Source: Oceanipulchritudo sp049975345
GTDB taxonomy: Bacteria > Verrucomicrobiota > Verrucomicrobiia > Opitutales > Oceanipulchritudinaceae
Length of the DNA: 23,449 nucleotides
Assembly (NCBI GenBank): GCA_049975345.1
Contig: JBNGDP010000052.1
Coordinates: 1 to 23,449, forward strand
Direction: 5' to 3'
The position numbers and the translations under genes were made by a program. The notes below the pieces were generated by a model. It searched no databases. It was given only the letters and a program-made list of their open reading frames with translations, and was not told the origin of the DNA. Below, piece by piece: positions 15,301 to 23,449 of the stretch (the stretch's first letter is position 1; the number at the start of each line of letters is the position of its first letter).

Positions 15301-16401
15301 TCAGAGGCTGCGCAGTTGATCGGTGAAATACCGTACCAGATCCCACTTGGCCTCCGGGGGAATGCGGTGGTCGGGGCAGGGGATGTACCCGCCCAGGGCA
15401 ATGAGCGGCTTGAGGCGTTCGATTTCCGCATCGACCGCCGCCTTGTCCCCGGCGAGGACATGCTTGCGCATGCCGCCGATTCCCTTGAGCGTCCTGCCAT
15501 ACTGTTCCCGCCATGGCCGGATGCTGGCGTTCCATGTCCCGACCTCGATGGGGAACATGATGTTGACCCCGGCTTCCAGCCAGAGCGGAACCAGCGCATC
15601 GATGCAGCCGTCGCAATCGACGCTGACGAGGTCGATCCCGTGGGATCCGAGAACATCCGTCATCCTTTTGTACCACGGAACGATTTTCTCCGAGAAGAAG
15701 CGGGGATTGACCAGTGGCCCGTGGTTGTAGCAGATATCCTCCCAGAAGTGGGCGAAATCAAAGCAGTCCGCGTACTGGAGCCCCTCCTCGACCCCGCGCA
15801 GGCAGAGGGCGCCAATCGTGTCGATGATCTCGTCCAGCAGTTCCGGATCGTCGGCGCCCATGTAGGCCAGGCCCTCGACGCCGAGGATGTTCCGCACGTT
15901 CCCGATCAGGCTGCCGCACCAGATCCCCAAGGGGCGGGACTGGGCCGGGGGGCTCCAGTTCCTGAATCCTTCAATCCGTGAATCGTCCCATTGCAGTCGC
16001 CATTTGTAGTGGTTTTCCCATGACTCCCGGTCGACAAGCAGATGCTCGATTTCCGCCCGGATGGATGTTCTGCCCGGCACATCCAGCTCGATGACCCCCT
16101 CGCGGTTGAGCACGTGGCGGGAGCCGTCGGGCAGCTCGCGAACCACCTTGCCTTCAAAGAACGGGCGCAGGAAATTGTCGGAGCCGGCGGCCGGGGTCCA
16201 GCAGTGATCGAAGCCGAGGCGCTCGCAGAGGAGGGCATCCACTTCATTTCCGTCGGAATAGGCTTCCGCTTCCTCATCGCTGATGTGGCCCTCGCGGGCC
16301 CACTTCAGAAGGGTCTCTTTCCAATAACCGAAATGGACGACCGGAATCCGGTCGACCGGTTCCTCCCGCAGGCAGGCCAGGGTGCGTTCGCGCGGCGTCA
16401 T
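15301..16401 (-). CDS. Uroporphyrinogen decarboxylase-like (UroD/MtaA superfamily) protein
   Basis: A 366-residue TIM-barrel protein of the URO-D superfamily, starting MTPRERTLACLREEPVDRIP, a classic opening for the paralogous group abundant in PVC bacteria and clostridia. The segment VDCDGCIDALVPLWLEAGVN (about 259-278) and GGYIPCPDHRIPP (about residues 338-350) are typical of that group. The substrate-binding signatures of true haem-pathway HemE (the RQAGRY region) are not seen at the N-terminus; here it reads VVHFGYWKET. A role in methyl or corrinoid transfer, or in sugar or aromatic metabolism, is more likely than haem synthesis. It is divergent from the AraC regulator gene, which may control it. 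Confidence 0.82.
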   Translation of the reverse strand: MTPRERTLACLREEPVDRIPVVHFGYWKETLLKWAREGHISDEEAEAYSDGNEVDALLCERLGFDHCWTPAAGSDNFLRPFFEGKVVRELPDGSRHVLNREGVIELDVPGRTSIRAEIEHLLVDRESWENHYKWRLQWDDSRIEGFRNWSPPAQSRPLGIWCGSLIGNVRNILGVEGLAYMGADDPELLDEIIDTIGALCLRGVEEGLQYADCFDFAHFWEDICYNHGPLVNPRFFSEKIVPWYKRMTDVLGSHGIDLVSVDCDGCIDALVPLWLEAGVNIMFPIEVGTWNASIRPWREQYGRTLKGIGGMRKHVLAGDKAAVDAEIERLKPLIALGGYIPCPDHRIPPEAKWDLVRYFTDQLRSL

Positions 16402-16425
16402 AAAGGGATCAGGATATGCAGGCTG

Positions 16426-16623
16426 TCAGTGAGTGGCGCCCATCCATCCGTCGCCACAGGGGCCGCCGCCGGCATGGACCTCGATATGGGAAACCACGTT
16501 TCCATGACGGTCGAGAATGGGACGGGGGAATTCCGCCAGCGACTCCGTCGCCTCGTCGACATCATGTCCGATGAAGGTGCGCCGGCAACGCTCCCGGCTG
16601 CTGAAACGGGTTTTCTTATTCAT
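16426..16623 (-). CDS. Possible small hypothetical protein (65 aa)
   Basis: An open frame between the UroD-like gene and the AraC gene, on the UroD strand and ending 25 bp before it. The sequence (MNKKTRFSSRERCRRTFIGH..., ending GGPCGDGWMGATH) is hydrophilic and looks protein-like, with no obvious bias of a shadow frame. No Shine-Dalgarno is seen before the ATG. I recognise no family. If not a gene, 16402-16665 is simply the divergent promoter region of the neighbouring genes. Confidence 0.35.
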   Translation of the reverse strand: MNKKTRFSSRERCRRTFIGHDVDEATESLAEFPRPILDRHGNVVSHIEVHAGGGPCGDGWMGATH

Positions 16624-16665
16624 CGCTGAAAGCCAGGAGGATACGGCACTTCAAGAGATTTTTAA

Positions 16666-17538
16666 ATGGATATTTTTTCTGAAAACCTTGAATATCCTGC
16701 TATGCGCGTAAAATCCATATCCTGGGGAAAGGGGGACGACCCCGGCAATTTCCTGACCATCGGGGAGTTCGAACAGGGATCCTCCTACCGCACAATTCGA
16801 AGGAAAGGGACCAAGAACTTCCTCTTCATCCTGACCCTGGGCGGGAGCGGACGGGCCAGCGGGGAGGACGGAGGATATGTCGAGACGCAGACCGGAGATA
16901 TCCTGCTATATGATCCGGGAGCTTTCCACCAGTATGGAACGGCCCCGGGAAGGGGTTACTGGAATCTTGCATGGAGCCATTTCGTGCCACCGGAAGACTG
17001 GGATTACTGGAAAGCGTGGGAATCGCCGTGGCAAGGATTGAGCAAGACGCGGATCGGCCCCCTCACGACGGGTCGTGTCCGGGATTCGCTTGGGATCATC
17101 CACGACGGGGATTTTGGATCAGGCAGCCTGCTCGGTGCCTTCATGTTGAATTGCCTGCAGCGCGCCTTTCTGCACATCCGGCAGGCGGAACTGAGGTCAT
17201 CCGATGCCGCCCGCGACGCGCGGGTGCAAAAAGCCTTGCATGTGATTCTGCGGAACCTGGCCGGTGATCTTTCCATGGAGGCCCTTGCGCGGCAATGCGG
17301 GCTATCGGTGTCCCGCTTCGCCCACCTGTTCAAGGAAGAGATGGAGAGCACGCCCCAGCAATTCGTTGAACGCCGGCGCATGGAGCAGGCACGCAACCTT
17401 CTGCGCTTTTCCAATCTTCCGATCGCGGAAGTCGCCCGGGCCTGCGGGTTTGAGGATCCCTACTATTTTTCCTCCCGGTTCCGGAAACGCCATGGGATCA
17501 GTCCAAGCGGCTACAGGGGGCAGGGGACCGCTCCCTGA
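16666..17538 (+). CDS. AraC-family transcriptional regulator
   Basis: A 290-residue regulator. The N-terminal part (about 1-170) is a cupin-like sensing domain, with the signature GDILLYDPGAFHQYG (about 76-90) seen in sugar-responsive AraC proteins. The C-terminal part (about 185-288) has two helix-turn-helix units: LSMEALARQCGLSVSRFAHL and LPIAEVARACGFEDPYYFSS followed by RKRHGISPSGYR, the classical AraC ending. The ATG at 16666 is used; 16702 is an alternative. It is divergent from the UroD-like gene and ends 4 bp from the convergent D-lyxose isomerase gene. It may regulate one or both in response to a sugar, which is an inference from proximity. Confidence 0.9.
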   Translation: MDIFSENLEYPAMRVKSISWGKGDDPGNFLTIGEFEQGSSYRTIRRKGTKNFLFILTLGGSGRASGEDGGYVETQTGDILLYDPGAFHQYGTAPGRGYWNLAWSHFVPPEDWDYWKAWESPWQGLSKTRIGPLTTGRVRDSLGIIHDGDFGSGSLLGAFMLNCLQRAFLHIRQAELRSSDAARDARVQKALHVILRNLAGDLSMEALARQCGLSVSRFAHLFKEEMESTPQQFVERRRMEQARNLLRFSNLPIAEVARACGFEDPYYFSSRFRKRHGISPSGYRGQGTAP

Positions 17539-17542
17539 AATA

Positions 17543-18232
17543 TCACGGGGCACCATAGTACCGGGGGTAGTCGCAGGTGAGAAGGTGCAGGGGCGGCTCA
17601 TCCTCCTCGATGTCCGGGAAGCGGCCGACCTCTTCAAGAAAGTGGTTATCCGTGCGGTCGTCGTTGACCCGGCTGACTTCGCCGACGAGGACCGTTGATC
17701 CCTCGCCCCAGAACTTGTGGTAGAGGCGCTGGGGCAGGCAGACCGATTGGCCCGGCTGGAGGCGCAGGATTCCACCGGCCTCCAGATGCCGTGCAACCCC
17801 GTCGGTGGAGACGGTGACCGGGGTGTCGGCCAGTCCGTTCCCTTCGGTGGCATTCCAGAGCTGGACCATGAGATCGCCCCCTCCGCGGTTGATGATATCC
17901 TCCATCTTGAAGAAATGAAAATGGGTTGGAGTGACCTGTCCAGGTTCGACGATGAGGACCTTTTCGGCGTAGGTCTTTCCCTTTTCCTTCCCCGATTTGT
18001 CGAGAATCCCGTTGCGGATGGTGAAGAGGAAGAGGCCGGTCTTATCAAAATCCCCGCTGCCAAAGTCGGTGATGTCCCATCCCAGCTGGGCCTCAAAGAT
18101 CTCGCGGCACTGCGGCCCCATTTTCTTCCACTCCTCCGGTGTCCAGTGCGCGAACGGCGGGAGAAGGAACTTCATTTCGTCCAGGAAGACAATGGCCTTG
18201 CCAAGGATGGCATTGATTTCGGATCTCTTCAT
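17543..18232 (-). CDS. D-lyxose isomerase
   Basis: A 229-residue cupin enzyme interconverting D-lyxose and D-xylulose (and often D-mannose and D-fructose) with a divalent metal, usually Mn2+. The N-terminus MKRSEINAILG and the segments YAEKVLIVEPGQVTPTHFHF, EDIINRGGG, LVGEVSRVNDD and NHFLE closely follow the E. coli O157 D-lyxose isomerase sequence as I remember it. The metal ligands are visible: His104, His106, Glu111 and His172 (LYHKFW). The ATG at 18232 is preferred to one 21 codons upstream because homologues begin MKRS. Length matches the family. It converges with the AraC gene (4 bp apart) and is divergent from the giant secreted-protein gene across 166 bp. Confidence 0.9.
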   Translation of the reverse strand: MKRSEINAILGKAIVFLDEMKFLLPPFAHWTPEEWKKMGPQCREIFEAQLGWDITDFGSGDFDKTGLFLFTIRNGILDKSGKEKGKTYAEKVLIVEPGQVTPTHFHFFKMEDIINRGGGDLMVQLWNATEGNGLADTPVTVSTDGVARHLEAGGILRLQPGQSVCLPQRLYHKFWGEGSTVLVGEVSRVNDDRTDNHFLEEVGRFPDIEEDEPPLHLLTCDYPRYYGAP

Positions 18233-18352
18233 GAAAGGCGAGTATCTCAGGGAGAGGATTGCACTTTCAAGCGTATAAATCGGTGGTCCTCCCATGCCGG
18301 CCTGTTGTAGGTCATTTCCACGGCTTGATTTTGATTTCCGGGATGCCTGTGT

Positions 18353-18398
18353 GATGGATTGACTCGTACATGGTATATAATTTATCCTTCATACGGTT
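18353..18398 (+). promoter_or_regulatory. Possible -10 element upstream of the 1028-residue secreted protein gene
   Basis: A perfect TATAAT lies at 18376-18381, inside an AT-rich run, 17 bp before the ATG at 18399. No good -35 hexamer sits at the usual distance: TTGACT at 18359-18364 leaves only 11 bp. If real, the 5' leader is very short, and there is no Shine-Dalgarno before the start. Confidence 0.3.
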
Positions 18399-21300
18399 AT
18401 GAATACTGTCCGAAACTCCTTCCTGATTGCCCTGCTTCTCACAACGAATATCCTGGCAGCCGCCACGATCCCCATGGACAACGGATCGGGGGATTACCTG
18501 GAGGTTGGTACGAATGATCCGGCGACGAACGATTATGTGTTTTCCGGGACGGTCAATCCATACAACGCGGGGGCACCCACCGGCTTGCGATACACGGGTG
18601 GAGCGACGCTGACCAGCGAAGCGACCTTTTCGATAACCAACCTGCAGGGCAGCCCCCTGGTCGGGGCGATCAACGGGACGACGGTGAGTTATTCCGGATA
18701 CTGGTCGGGCGACGGGGGGCAATCCAAGTCCCAACTCGTCCTGCAGGGCGGCTCCACATGGCGCCTGGAGGCGGGGGCGCACCTGAGTTTCATCCTGGAT
18801 GGCAGCCTCTTCACGCGCCAGCTGTGGGTCTTGGGGGACGGGACCGGAACGCTCGAGTTGGCGGAAGGCTTTGTCGCGGACCTGACGGCCGGCGGGACGG
18901 TCGGGGACGGGATTGCCGCCATCCGCCAGTCGAACAACACGCTGGTTACCCATCACACGCAGAGCCTGCCGGTTTCCCCGCGGCCGGACGGGTCGGGCGG
19001 CCTGCAGATCAACGGGCACATGGTGTTTGAGAACGAGGGGGGCTCGGTCTGGATCACCCGCACCAACCCGCAGGTCTATCCCGGCGCGGTCTGGATCGGC
19101 GTGGACACCACATTCCGGATGGAGAGTGAACTGACCCACACCGGGGTGACCCAGTTTTCCTCGTGGTCGGGGAGCTACTGGGCGGACAATGCCTTCCAGA
19201 CCACTTCTGAAAACGTCAACCTGACCAAGACCGGGTCGGCGGACCTGATCTTTGCCGCCGAGACGGCCTTTCTTCCGGGAACGACCTTCACGGTGGAGGA
19301 AGGGGGACTGGTTTTCCAGACGGACCCGGCCTCCGGGATGCGCAAGGGCAGCAGCAACACCGTGGAGGGCGGGCCGAACCTGCAGCTGTTTGTCGGCGGG
19401 GACGGGACGGAATTCCGTAATGCCCGGGTTCGCTTCGAGGCGCCGCTTTCGCGCATTGCCTCCCTTTCCAGTCTGCAGGGTCGTTTGGATATCCTCGGGG
19501 TAGTGGAAATGCAAAGCTTCAGCAGCAACCATCAGGATAATTTGCCGGACACCTTTCCGCCGCCTCCATTTGTCTACACGCCCAGCATCGTCCACTTTGA
19601 ACTGGACACGGTATCCGGCCAATTGCTGGTCACCGGGGAAGCCGCCCTCGGTGGCGAGCTGCTGATCACCCGCGCGGATGGATTCGATCCTCCGGCGGGA
19701 ACCACCTTCGACCTGATCATCGCCGGGAGCATTTCCTCGGGTCCGAATGGGACGATCCCGCGCTTCGAATCGGTGGAGGATCAAACCGGGCTCGGATTGG
19801 AGATTGATTATCTTACGGACCGGGTCCGGGCCACGACCACCCACAGCGCCCGTACCACCGGCGTGGTCATTGACGAGGACTGGACCGACGGCGCCTTTGA
19901 CGCGCCGGGATGGAGCATTGTCAACGCACAGGTCGGTTTCCGCGCCACGGGCCGACCGGAGATCCCCTTCGCCCTCACACGCCCGGTCGATGTCAGTTTC
20001 GTCTGGAATGCCGCGACCATCGATGTGCCGGCCTTTTTCGTGAATGACGAGGAGGTCCTGATCATCCGCATGACGACCTTCTCGGATGTTGCCTATAACA
20101 ACCAGGAATACAGCAAGCCGGAAGTGGCCTGCCTGCATCTCAACGAGCACGCCCAGTTTGGCCATGACCACGCCACGGAGACCAGCCGCAACTATTTCAC
20201 CCTTGGGGATTGGCAGCAACTCAAGCCCAGCGTCGAGAATGATGACGCTGTCGCCTTTTCGGGCATCCATCATGCCGGCGGGGACAACGCTACCAACCTT
20301 TCCCAGAACGACACCTCGCTGACGATCTTCCGCCCGGACGGAGCCAACACGAATTCGGAGGCCCATGGCATGCGTAACCAGCAGCAGGCGACCCATTCGC
20401 GGGCCCTTCAGCACTGGAACAATATCCTCATTTCCCTGCCGCGTGGCCATGACCCGAACAAGGCCCCGGTCCTGCGCACCGGCGTTTCGCTGGTGGACGC
20501 CCTGGTCGGGATGAGCCATGCCCATGTCGGGGTGACCCGGCGCACCGATGTGAACCTCGATTACGCCACCGACGCGCACGATTTCATTTACTGGAACAGC
20601 CACAACGGCACCACCGGCACCCTGCTCTGGAGCGGGGACATCGACAATGACGGGAACACCGACGGCGACGACCTTGCCCTGTGGGGCGCGGAGGCCGGCA
20701 CGGTGCATGATCCGTCCTTCAGCCAGTCCGTGGCGCGGCTCGGCATCAACGACCTGCCGGGGACCGGGACCCCGCCGGATTTTGTCTACGACTGGGCGAG
20801 CGGGGCCTTGACCGTGACCACGAACGGGTCCGCCGTCTCGGCATGGATCCTTCCCGCGCCGGCGGCGGGATCGGTTGAGCCGGCCTGGTCCACGGGGTCC
20901 TGGTGGCAGGCCCGGGTGCGGGGCGCTGAGCATTGGGCCGACACGGGCCTGACCGGTTTGACCGGTAGCCAGATCGTCGCTACTTTTTCGCCTTATCTGG
21001 ATCCCTCCGGCTTTGGCGAGGCGATTTTCGGCTACGCCGCCGGTGGCGGCGGGACGGTCGCGGTTGTCGTCTCCGGCATTCCCACGACGTACACGGAGTG
21101 GACCGCCGCCTACGGGCTCAGCGGATCGGACGCCCTTCCGGAGGCCATTCCCTTCGGGGACGGGGTGACCAACCGGATGAAGTACGGACTCGGCATGCAC
21201 GGCAACGCTCCGGCCGGGCCCATGCCCGGAGCGCAGCTGATTCCGGAATCCGGGAGCGATTATCTGGTCCTCAGCTTTACCCGCCCGGCCGGGCGGACCG

Positions 21301-21485
21301 ACCTGGTGACGACCGGTTGGGTGTCCAATGACCTGGCCAACTGGACCAGCGATCCCGCGGAGGTTTCCGTGGACATCCATGACAACGGGGACGGCACGGA
21401 AACGGTGACCATCAGGGCGGCTGCGCCCGTTGCTTTCCCGGACTCTCCCGTTTTCCTGAAGGTGACCTTCTCGATCTCCGGTTGA
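18399..21485 (+). CDS. Giant secreted protein with autotransporter-type beta strands, dockerin-like segment and C-terminal module
   Basis: A 1028-residue exported protein. The signal peptide is about 1-21 (cleavage near ILAA). The N-terminal half is Gly/Thr/Ser-rich and strand-like. The segment VNLTKTGSADLIFAAE (about 272-287) with TTFTVEEGGLVF after it matches autotransporter-associated beta-strand repeats and suggests a beta-helix. A central region (about 490-700) contains many His and Asn residues (HLNEHAQFGHDHA) and is not recognised. About 714-765 there is a pair of EF-hand-like repeats, DVNLDYATDAHDFIYW and DIDNDGNTDGDDLALW, like dockerin type I. The last about 135 residues carry TEWTAAYGLSG, GDGVTNRMKYGLGMHG and a beta-rich end with VSNDLANW. 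It could bind polysaccharide or form a surface structure. The opposite strand is open for 1064 codons but Arg/Gly-rich and taken as a shadow. Confidence 0.8.
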   Translation: MNTVRNSFLIALLLTTNILAAATIPMDNGSGDYLEVGTNDPATNDYVFSGTVNPYNAGAPTGLRYTGGATLTSEATFSITNLQGSPLVGAINGTTVSYSGYWSGDGGQSKSQLVLQGGSTWRLEAGAHLSFILDGSLFTRQLWVLGDGTGTLELAEGFVADLTAGGTVGDGIAAIRQSNNTLVTHHTQSLPVSPRPDGSGGLQINGHMVFENEGGSVWITRTNPQVYPGAVWIGVDTTFRMESELTHTGVTQFSSWSGSYWADNAFQTTSENVNLTKTGSADLIFAAETAFLPGTTFTVEEGGLVFQTDPASGMRKGSSNTVEGGPNLQLFVGGDGTEFRNARVRFEAPLSRIASLSSLQGRLDILGVVEMQSFSSNHQDNLPDTFPPPPFVYTPSIVHFELDTVSGQLLVTGEAALGGELLITRADGFDPPAGTTFDLIIAGSISSGPNGTIPRFESVEDQTGLGLEIDYLTDRVRATTTHSARTTGVVIDEDWTDGAFDAPGWSIVNAQVGFRATGRPEIPFALTRPVDVSFVWNAATIDVPAFFVNDEEVLIIRMTTFSDVAYNNQEYSKPEVACLHLNEHAQFGHDHATETSRNYFTLGDWQQLKPSVENDDAVAFSGIHHAGGDNATNLSQNDTSLTIFRPDGANTNSEAHGMRNQQQATHSRALQHWNNILISLPRGHDPNKAPVLRTGVSLVDALVGMSHAHVGVTRRTDVNLDYATDAHDFIYWNSHNGTTGTLLWSGDIDNDGNTDGDDLALWGAEAGTVHDPSFSQSVARLGINDLPGTGTPPDFVYDWASGALTVTTNGSAVSAWILPAPAAGSVEPAWSTGSWWQARVRGAEHWADTGLTGLTGSQIVATFSPYLDPSGFGEAIFGYAAGGGGTVAVVVSGIPTTYTEWTAAYGLSGSDALPEAIPFGDGVTNRMKYGLGMHGNAPAGPMPGAQLIPESGSDYLVLSFTRPAGRTDLVTTGWVSNDLANWTSDPAEVSVDIHDNGDGTETVTIRAAAPVAFPDSPVFLKVTFSISG

Positions 21486-21498
21486 CGGCAAGGCCCCC

Positions 21499-23449
21499 TT
21501 ATTCAATCCGCACCCGGCAGAGGACGGTGCTGCTGTTCACTTCAACCCGGTAGGTGTGGAGCGGCATTCCGTCAAAGTCGGTCCCCGCGGCGCCTTCCCA
21601 TGCGGGGGATTCCGTTGACCAGGAAATGGTCCCTGCCGTTCGCGAGGTTTCGAGGCTGAAGGAGACATCCGTGGCCTCCGGATTGCGGCGGAAGGTAACG
21701 TCGAGGTAGAGGGTCTCCCCGTCCTCGGCCAGGCTGGTGAGAAACTGGGCAAGGTGGGCGTCTCCGACACGCGGATCCATACCGAAGGCATACTCGAGGA
21801 TGTTGGGAATCCCGTCCGGGATCGTTTCAACGTCCATCTCCGGGGCGGCCAGGCCGGCGTCAATCTCCGCCTGGGTGAAGTGGGCGAGCTGCCATTCCTC
21901 CATCGGGGCGAGCGGCGGCCCTGGCCAGGCGCTGAAGTCGGTCTGCTCGAAGGTCTCGGAATCATAGCTGCCGTTGCTCAGTCCGACGAGCGGGTAGGGA
22001 CTATTTACCGTCAGCCAGCTCATCCGGACGGTGCCGTCGTGGAACATTTCCACCTGGCAGGTGTTGGGGGAACCCGTCGAATAGTCGAGCACGTCCTGAT
22101 ATTGCACGATGGTCCGGTCGGCCAGCTGTTGCCAGCGGATCTGGCCACCGTTCTCGACCCTCAGGTTGACGAACAGGACCGAGATCCGGATCCGGGTGAA
22201 ATGATAACTGATTGCATTGTAGTTGCCGGATTCACCGCTGTCGAAAGTGATACACCCGTTCGAGGAGACATAGAATGAGCCGTAGTCCGAGCCATGAAAG
22301 GAAACGGTTTGGCCGCCGGAGAGGGTCACTTTCTCATTGTCGTCATTGTCCAGATTCAGCTGGGTTCCGGTCGATGCGATGTCGGTTTCGAAGGAGGTGA
22401 TATCCTCGATGAAGCCGGTGTAGCCGAAGCCGTTCCATTCAAAGGTCAGGCGCTTGTTCTGGAGATCGAAGGCGCCGCGTTCGGCGTCGAACTTCTCGGC
22501 CAGGTAGGTCGGCTCGGGCGGCACCTCGTTGTCGACGATGATGATGCTGGCGCTACTGGTTGCCCCCGGCACATAGCCGACACTGTCCACGAGATCGAAC
22601 AGGACGGATTCGTCCCCTTCCAGGTCCGGGTCATCGATCGGATCGATGGTCAGGGTGGCGCTGGCCTGGCCGGACTGGATGGTGAGGGTGCCGTCGCCTG
22701 TGCCGGGGCTATAGGTGGTCGCGCCGATAACGGTGTAGTCCGTGTCCGGAGTGGCGGTCCCGCCCAGGCTGAAATCAACCGTCAGGGCGGCGCCGGTGTC
22801 TCCTGTGCGCGTGAGCGTGAAGAACCCGTTGCTGCCCGCTTCGGAGGCGTTGGCGGATCCGGAGAGCGATACCACCGGGAATCCGGCGATGGTCCCGCTG
22901 GCCGAGGGCGGGCTGGAACGCCGGTAGCTGGCGGAGCTGAGGATGTTTAGGTTGATCGTCTCCGCCGGCTCCTCGACGCCGTCGTTGACGGGCGATATCA
23001 GGATATCCAGGCTGCTTTCCCCGGCCGGGATGGTGGCCACGCCGGAGGACAGGTCCGGCGAAGTGGTATAGTCGGCGGGCACCGCGTCCCCGCTGAAGCT
23101 GACATCCACATTCAGCGGCAGGGTGGTGGACCCGGCGCGGGTAATGCGGAAGAGCATCGTGTCGACGGGCGACTCGGCGCCTTCTGTATCGATGCCCTCG
23201 ATACTGACCGTTGGCAGGTTGCTGGCCAGCGGGGCGGAATAGTAAACGACCTCGGCGGTTACCGGGTCGACCTCGATTTCCACGGCCTCGCCACCGGCGG
23301 CCATGCGCAGCAGGCCGCTGCCCCATTCCTGGTGGACGATCTCCTCGCCCTGCACGGTCTCGTAGGCGTTCCAGTTCTCGTAGTCGACCTCGACCCCGTC
23401 GCGCCAGGTGCGCGGGATGATGCCGGCGGTGGTGAGGGTGTAGCCGCCG
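21499..23449 (-). CDS. Large Calx-beta domain protein, N-terminus outside the window
   Basis: The frame is open from the right edge (23448) to the stop at 21499: 649 residues, with no start in the window. A GTG at 23355 lies inside a continuous frame and should not be taken as the start. The visible part begins GGYTLTTAGIIPRTW. Two Calx-beta domains follow (about 23205-22895, with FSGDAVPADYTT, and about 22885-22520, with GGTATPDTDYTVIG), which bind Ca2+ and mediate adhesion in other proteins. Next comes a nidogen/peptidase-associated-like beta domain with YGSFYVSSNGCITFDSG. The protein ends with the PVC-type C-terminal module: EEWQLAHFTQAEID, IPDGIPNILEYAFGMDP and a beta-rich tail. It converges with the preceding gene, 13 bp between stops. 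Confidence 0.82.
   Translation of the reverse strand, partial: GGYTLTTAGIIPRTWRDGVEVDYENWNAYETVQGEEIVHQEWGSGLLRMAAGGEAVEIEVDPVTAEVVYYSAPLASNLPTVSIEGIDTEGAESPVDTMLFRITRAGSTTLPLNVDVSFSGDAVPADYTTSPDLSSGVATIPAGESSLDILISPVNDGVEEPAETINLNILSSASYRRSSPPSASGTIAGFPVVSLSGSANASEAGSNGFFTLTRTGDTGAALTVDFSLGGTATPDTDYTVIGATTYSPGTGDGTLTIQSGQASATLTIDPIDDPDLEGDESVLFDLVDSVGYVPGATSSASIIIVDNEVPPEPTYLAEKFDAERGAFDLQNKRLTFEWNGFGYTGFIEDITSFETDIASTGTQLNLDNDDNEKVTLSGGQTVSFHGSDYGSFYVSSNGCITFDSGESGNYNAISYHFTRIRISVLFVNLRVENGGQIRWQQLADRTIVQYQDVLDYSTGSPNTCQVEMFHDGTVRMSWLTVNSPYPLVGLSNGSYDSETFEQTDFSAWPGPPLAPMEEWQLAHFTQAEIDAGLAAPEMDVETIPDGIPNILEYAFGMDPRVGDAHLAQFLTSLAEDGETLYLDVTFRRNPEATDVSFSLETSRTAGTISWSTESPAWEGAAGTDFDGMPLHTYRVEVNSSTVLCRVRIE

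Noticed and set aside
18359..18381. A full -35/-10 promoter (TTGACT and TATAAT) before the giant secreted-protein gene
   Set aside because: The spacer is only 11 bp, far from the usual 16-18; only the -10-like element is kept as a weak call.
18312..21506. An open frame of 1064 codons on the minus strand covering the whole 1028-residue gene
   Set aside because: It is rich in Arg, Gly, Pro and Val without domain signals, and mirrors the high-GC third-position bias of the plus-strand gene, which has a signal peptide and recognisable modules.
23353..23355. GTG as the start of the Calx-beta protein
   Set aside because: The frame is open upstream to the window edge with protein-like sequence, so the true N-terminus lies outside.

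Overview
The window looks like a piece of a high-GC, metagenome-assembled genome of the Verrucomicrobiota (perhaps Opitutae or a relative) or a neighbouring PVC phylum. This is an inference from gene content. It rests on three very large secreted or multidomain proteins that end in the same kind of C-terminal module, a dockerin/EF-hand-like segment, an autotransporter-type beta-strand repeat, an isolated uroporphyrinogen-decarboxylase-like protein of the kind common in PVC bacteria, and sugar-related genes. A 100-N gap flanked by an identical 55-bp sequence shows that this is a scaffolded draft assembly. No database search was possible; all family calls are by eye.

Left edge (1-744): two copies, 75 bp apart, of a 30-nt tRNA 5'-half-like sequence on the minus strand, then a small membrane protein gene (minus), then a 207-bp gap holding short tandem repeats just before sbtA. 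Region 745-5850 is one tight plus-strand transcription unit: sbtA (bicarbonate/Na+ symporter type), sbtB (PII-like regulator without the C-terminal Cys loop) and potABCD (spermidine/putrescine-type ABC importer). Every junction from sbtB onward overlaps by 4-8 bp. The region 5851-6008 carries a 52-bp tandem repeat.

Region 6009-10611 (minus) is a two-gene operon: a 1169-residue secreted heparinase II/III-like polysaccharide lyase candidate, followed after 2 nt by an aldo/keto reductase. The reductase is split only by the assembly gap; merging the duplicated 55 bp restores a 311-residue frame. Region 10743-12699 holds a back-to-back AmmeMemoRadiSam pair, the radical SAM enzyme (minus) and the Memo-like protein (plus). 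Region 12678-14569 (minus) has a TTG-started RluA-type pseudouridine synthase followed by an inositol-monophosphatase-family protein. Region 14818-15237 is hpf with a clear intrinsic terminator.

Region 15301-18232 appears to be a small sugar or carbon-metabolism locus: a UroD-like protein (minus), a possible 65-residue ORF, an AraC regulator (plus) and a D-lyxose isomerase (minus). Region 18399-23449 holds two convergent giant exported-protein genes: a 1028-residue protein with beta-strand, dockerin-like and C-terminal modules, and a Calx-beta protein running off the right edge.

No intergenic stretch exceeds about 265 bp. I saw no rRNA, CRISPR array, transposase or phage gene. The most interesting points are the sbtAB-potABCD arrangement with a truncated SbtB, the shared C-terminal module, and the repeat structures at the left edge, upstream of sbtA and after potD. 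I did not find a convincing wholly new system.
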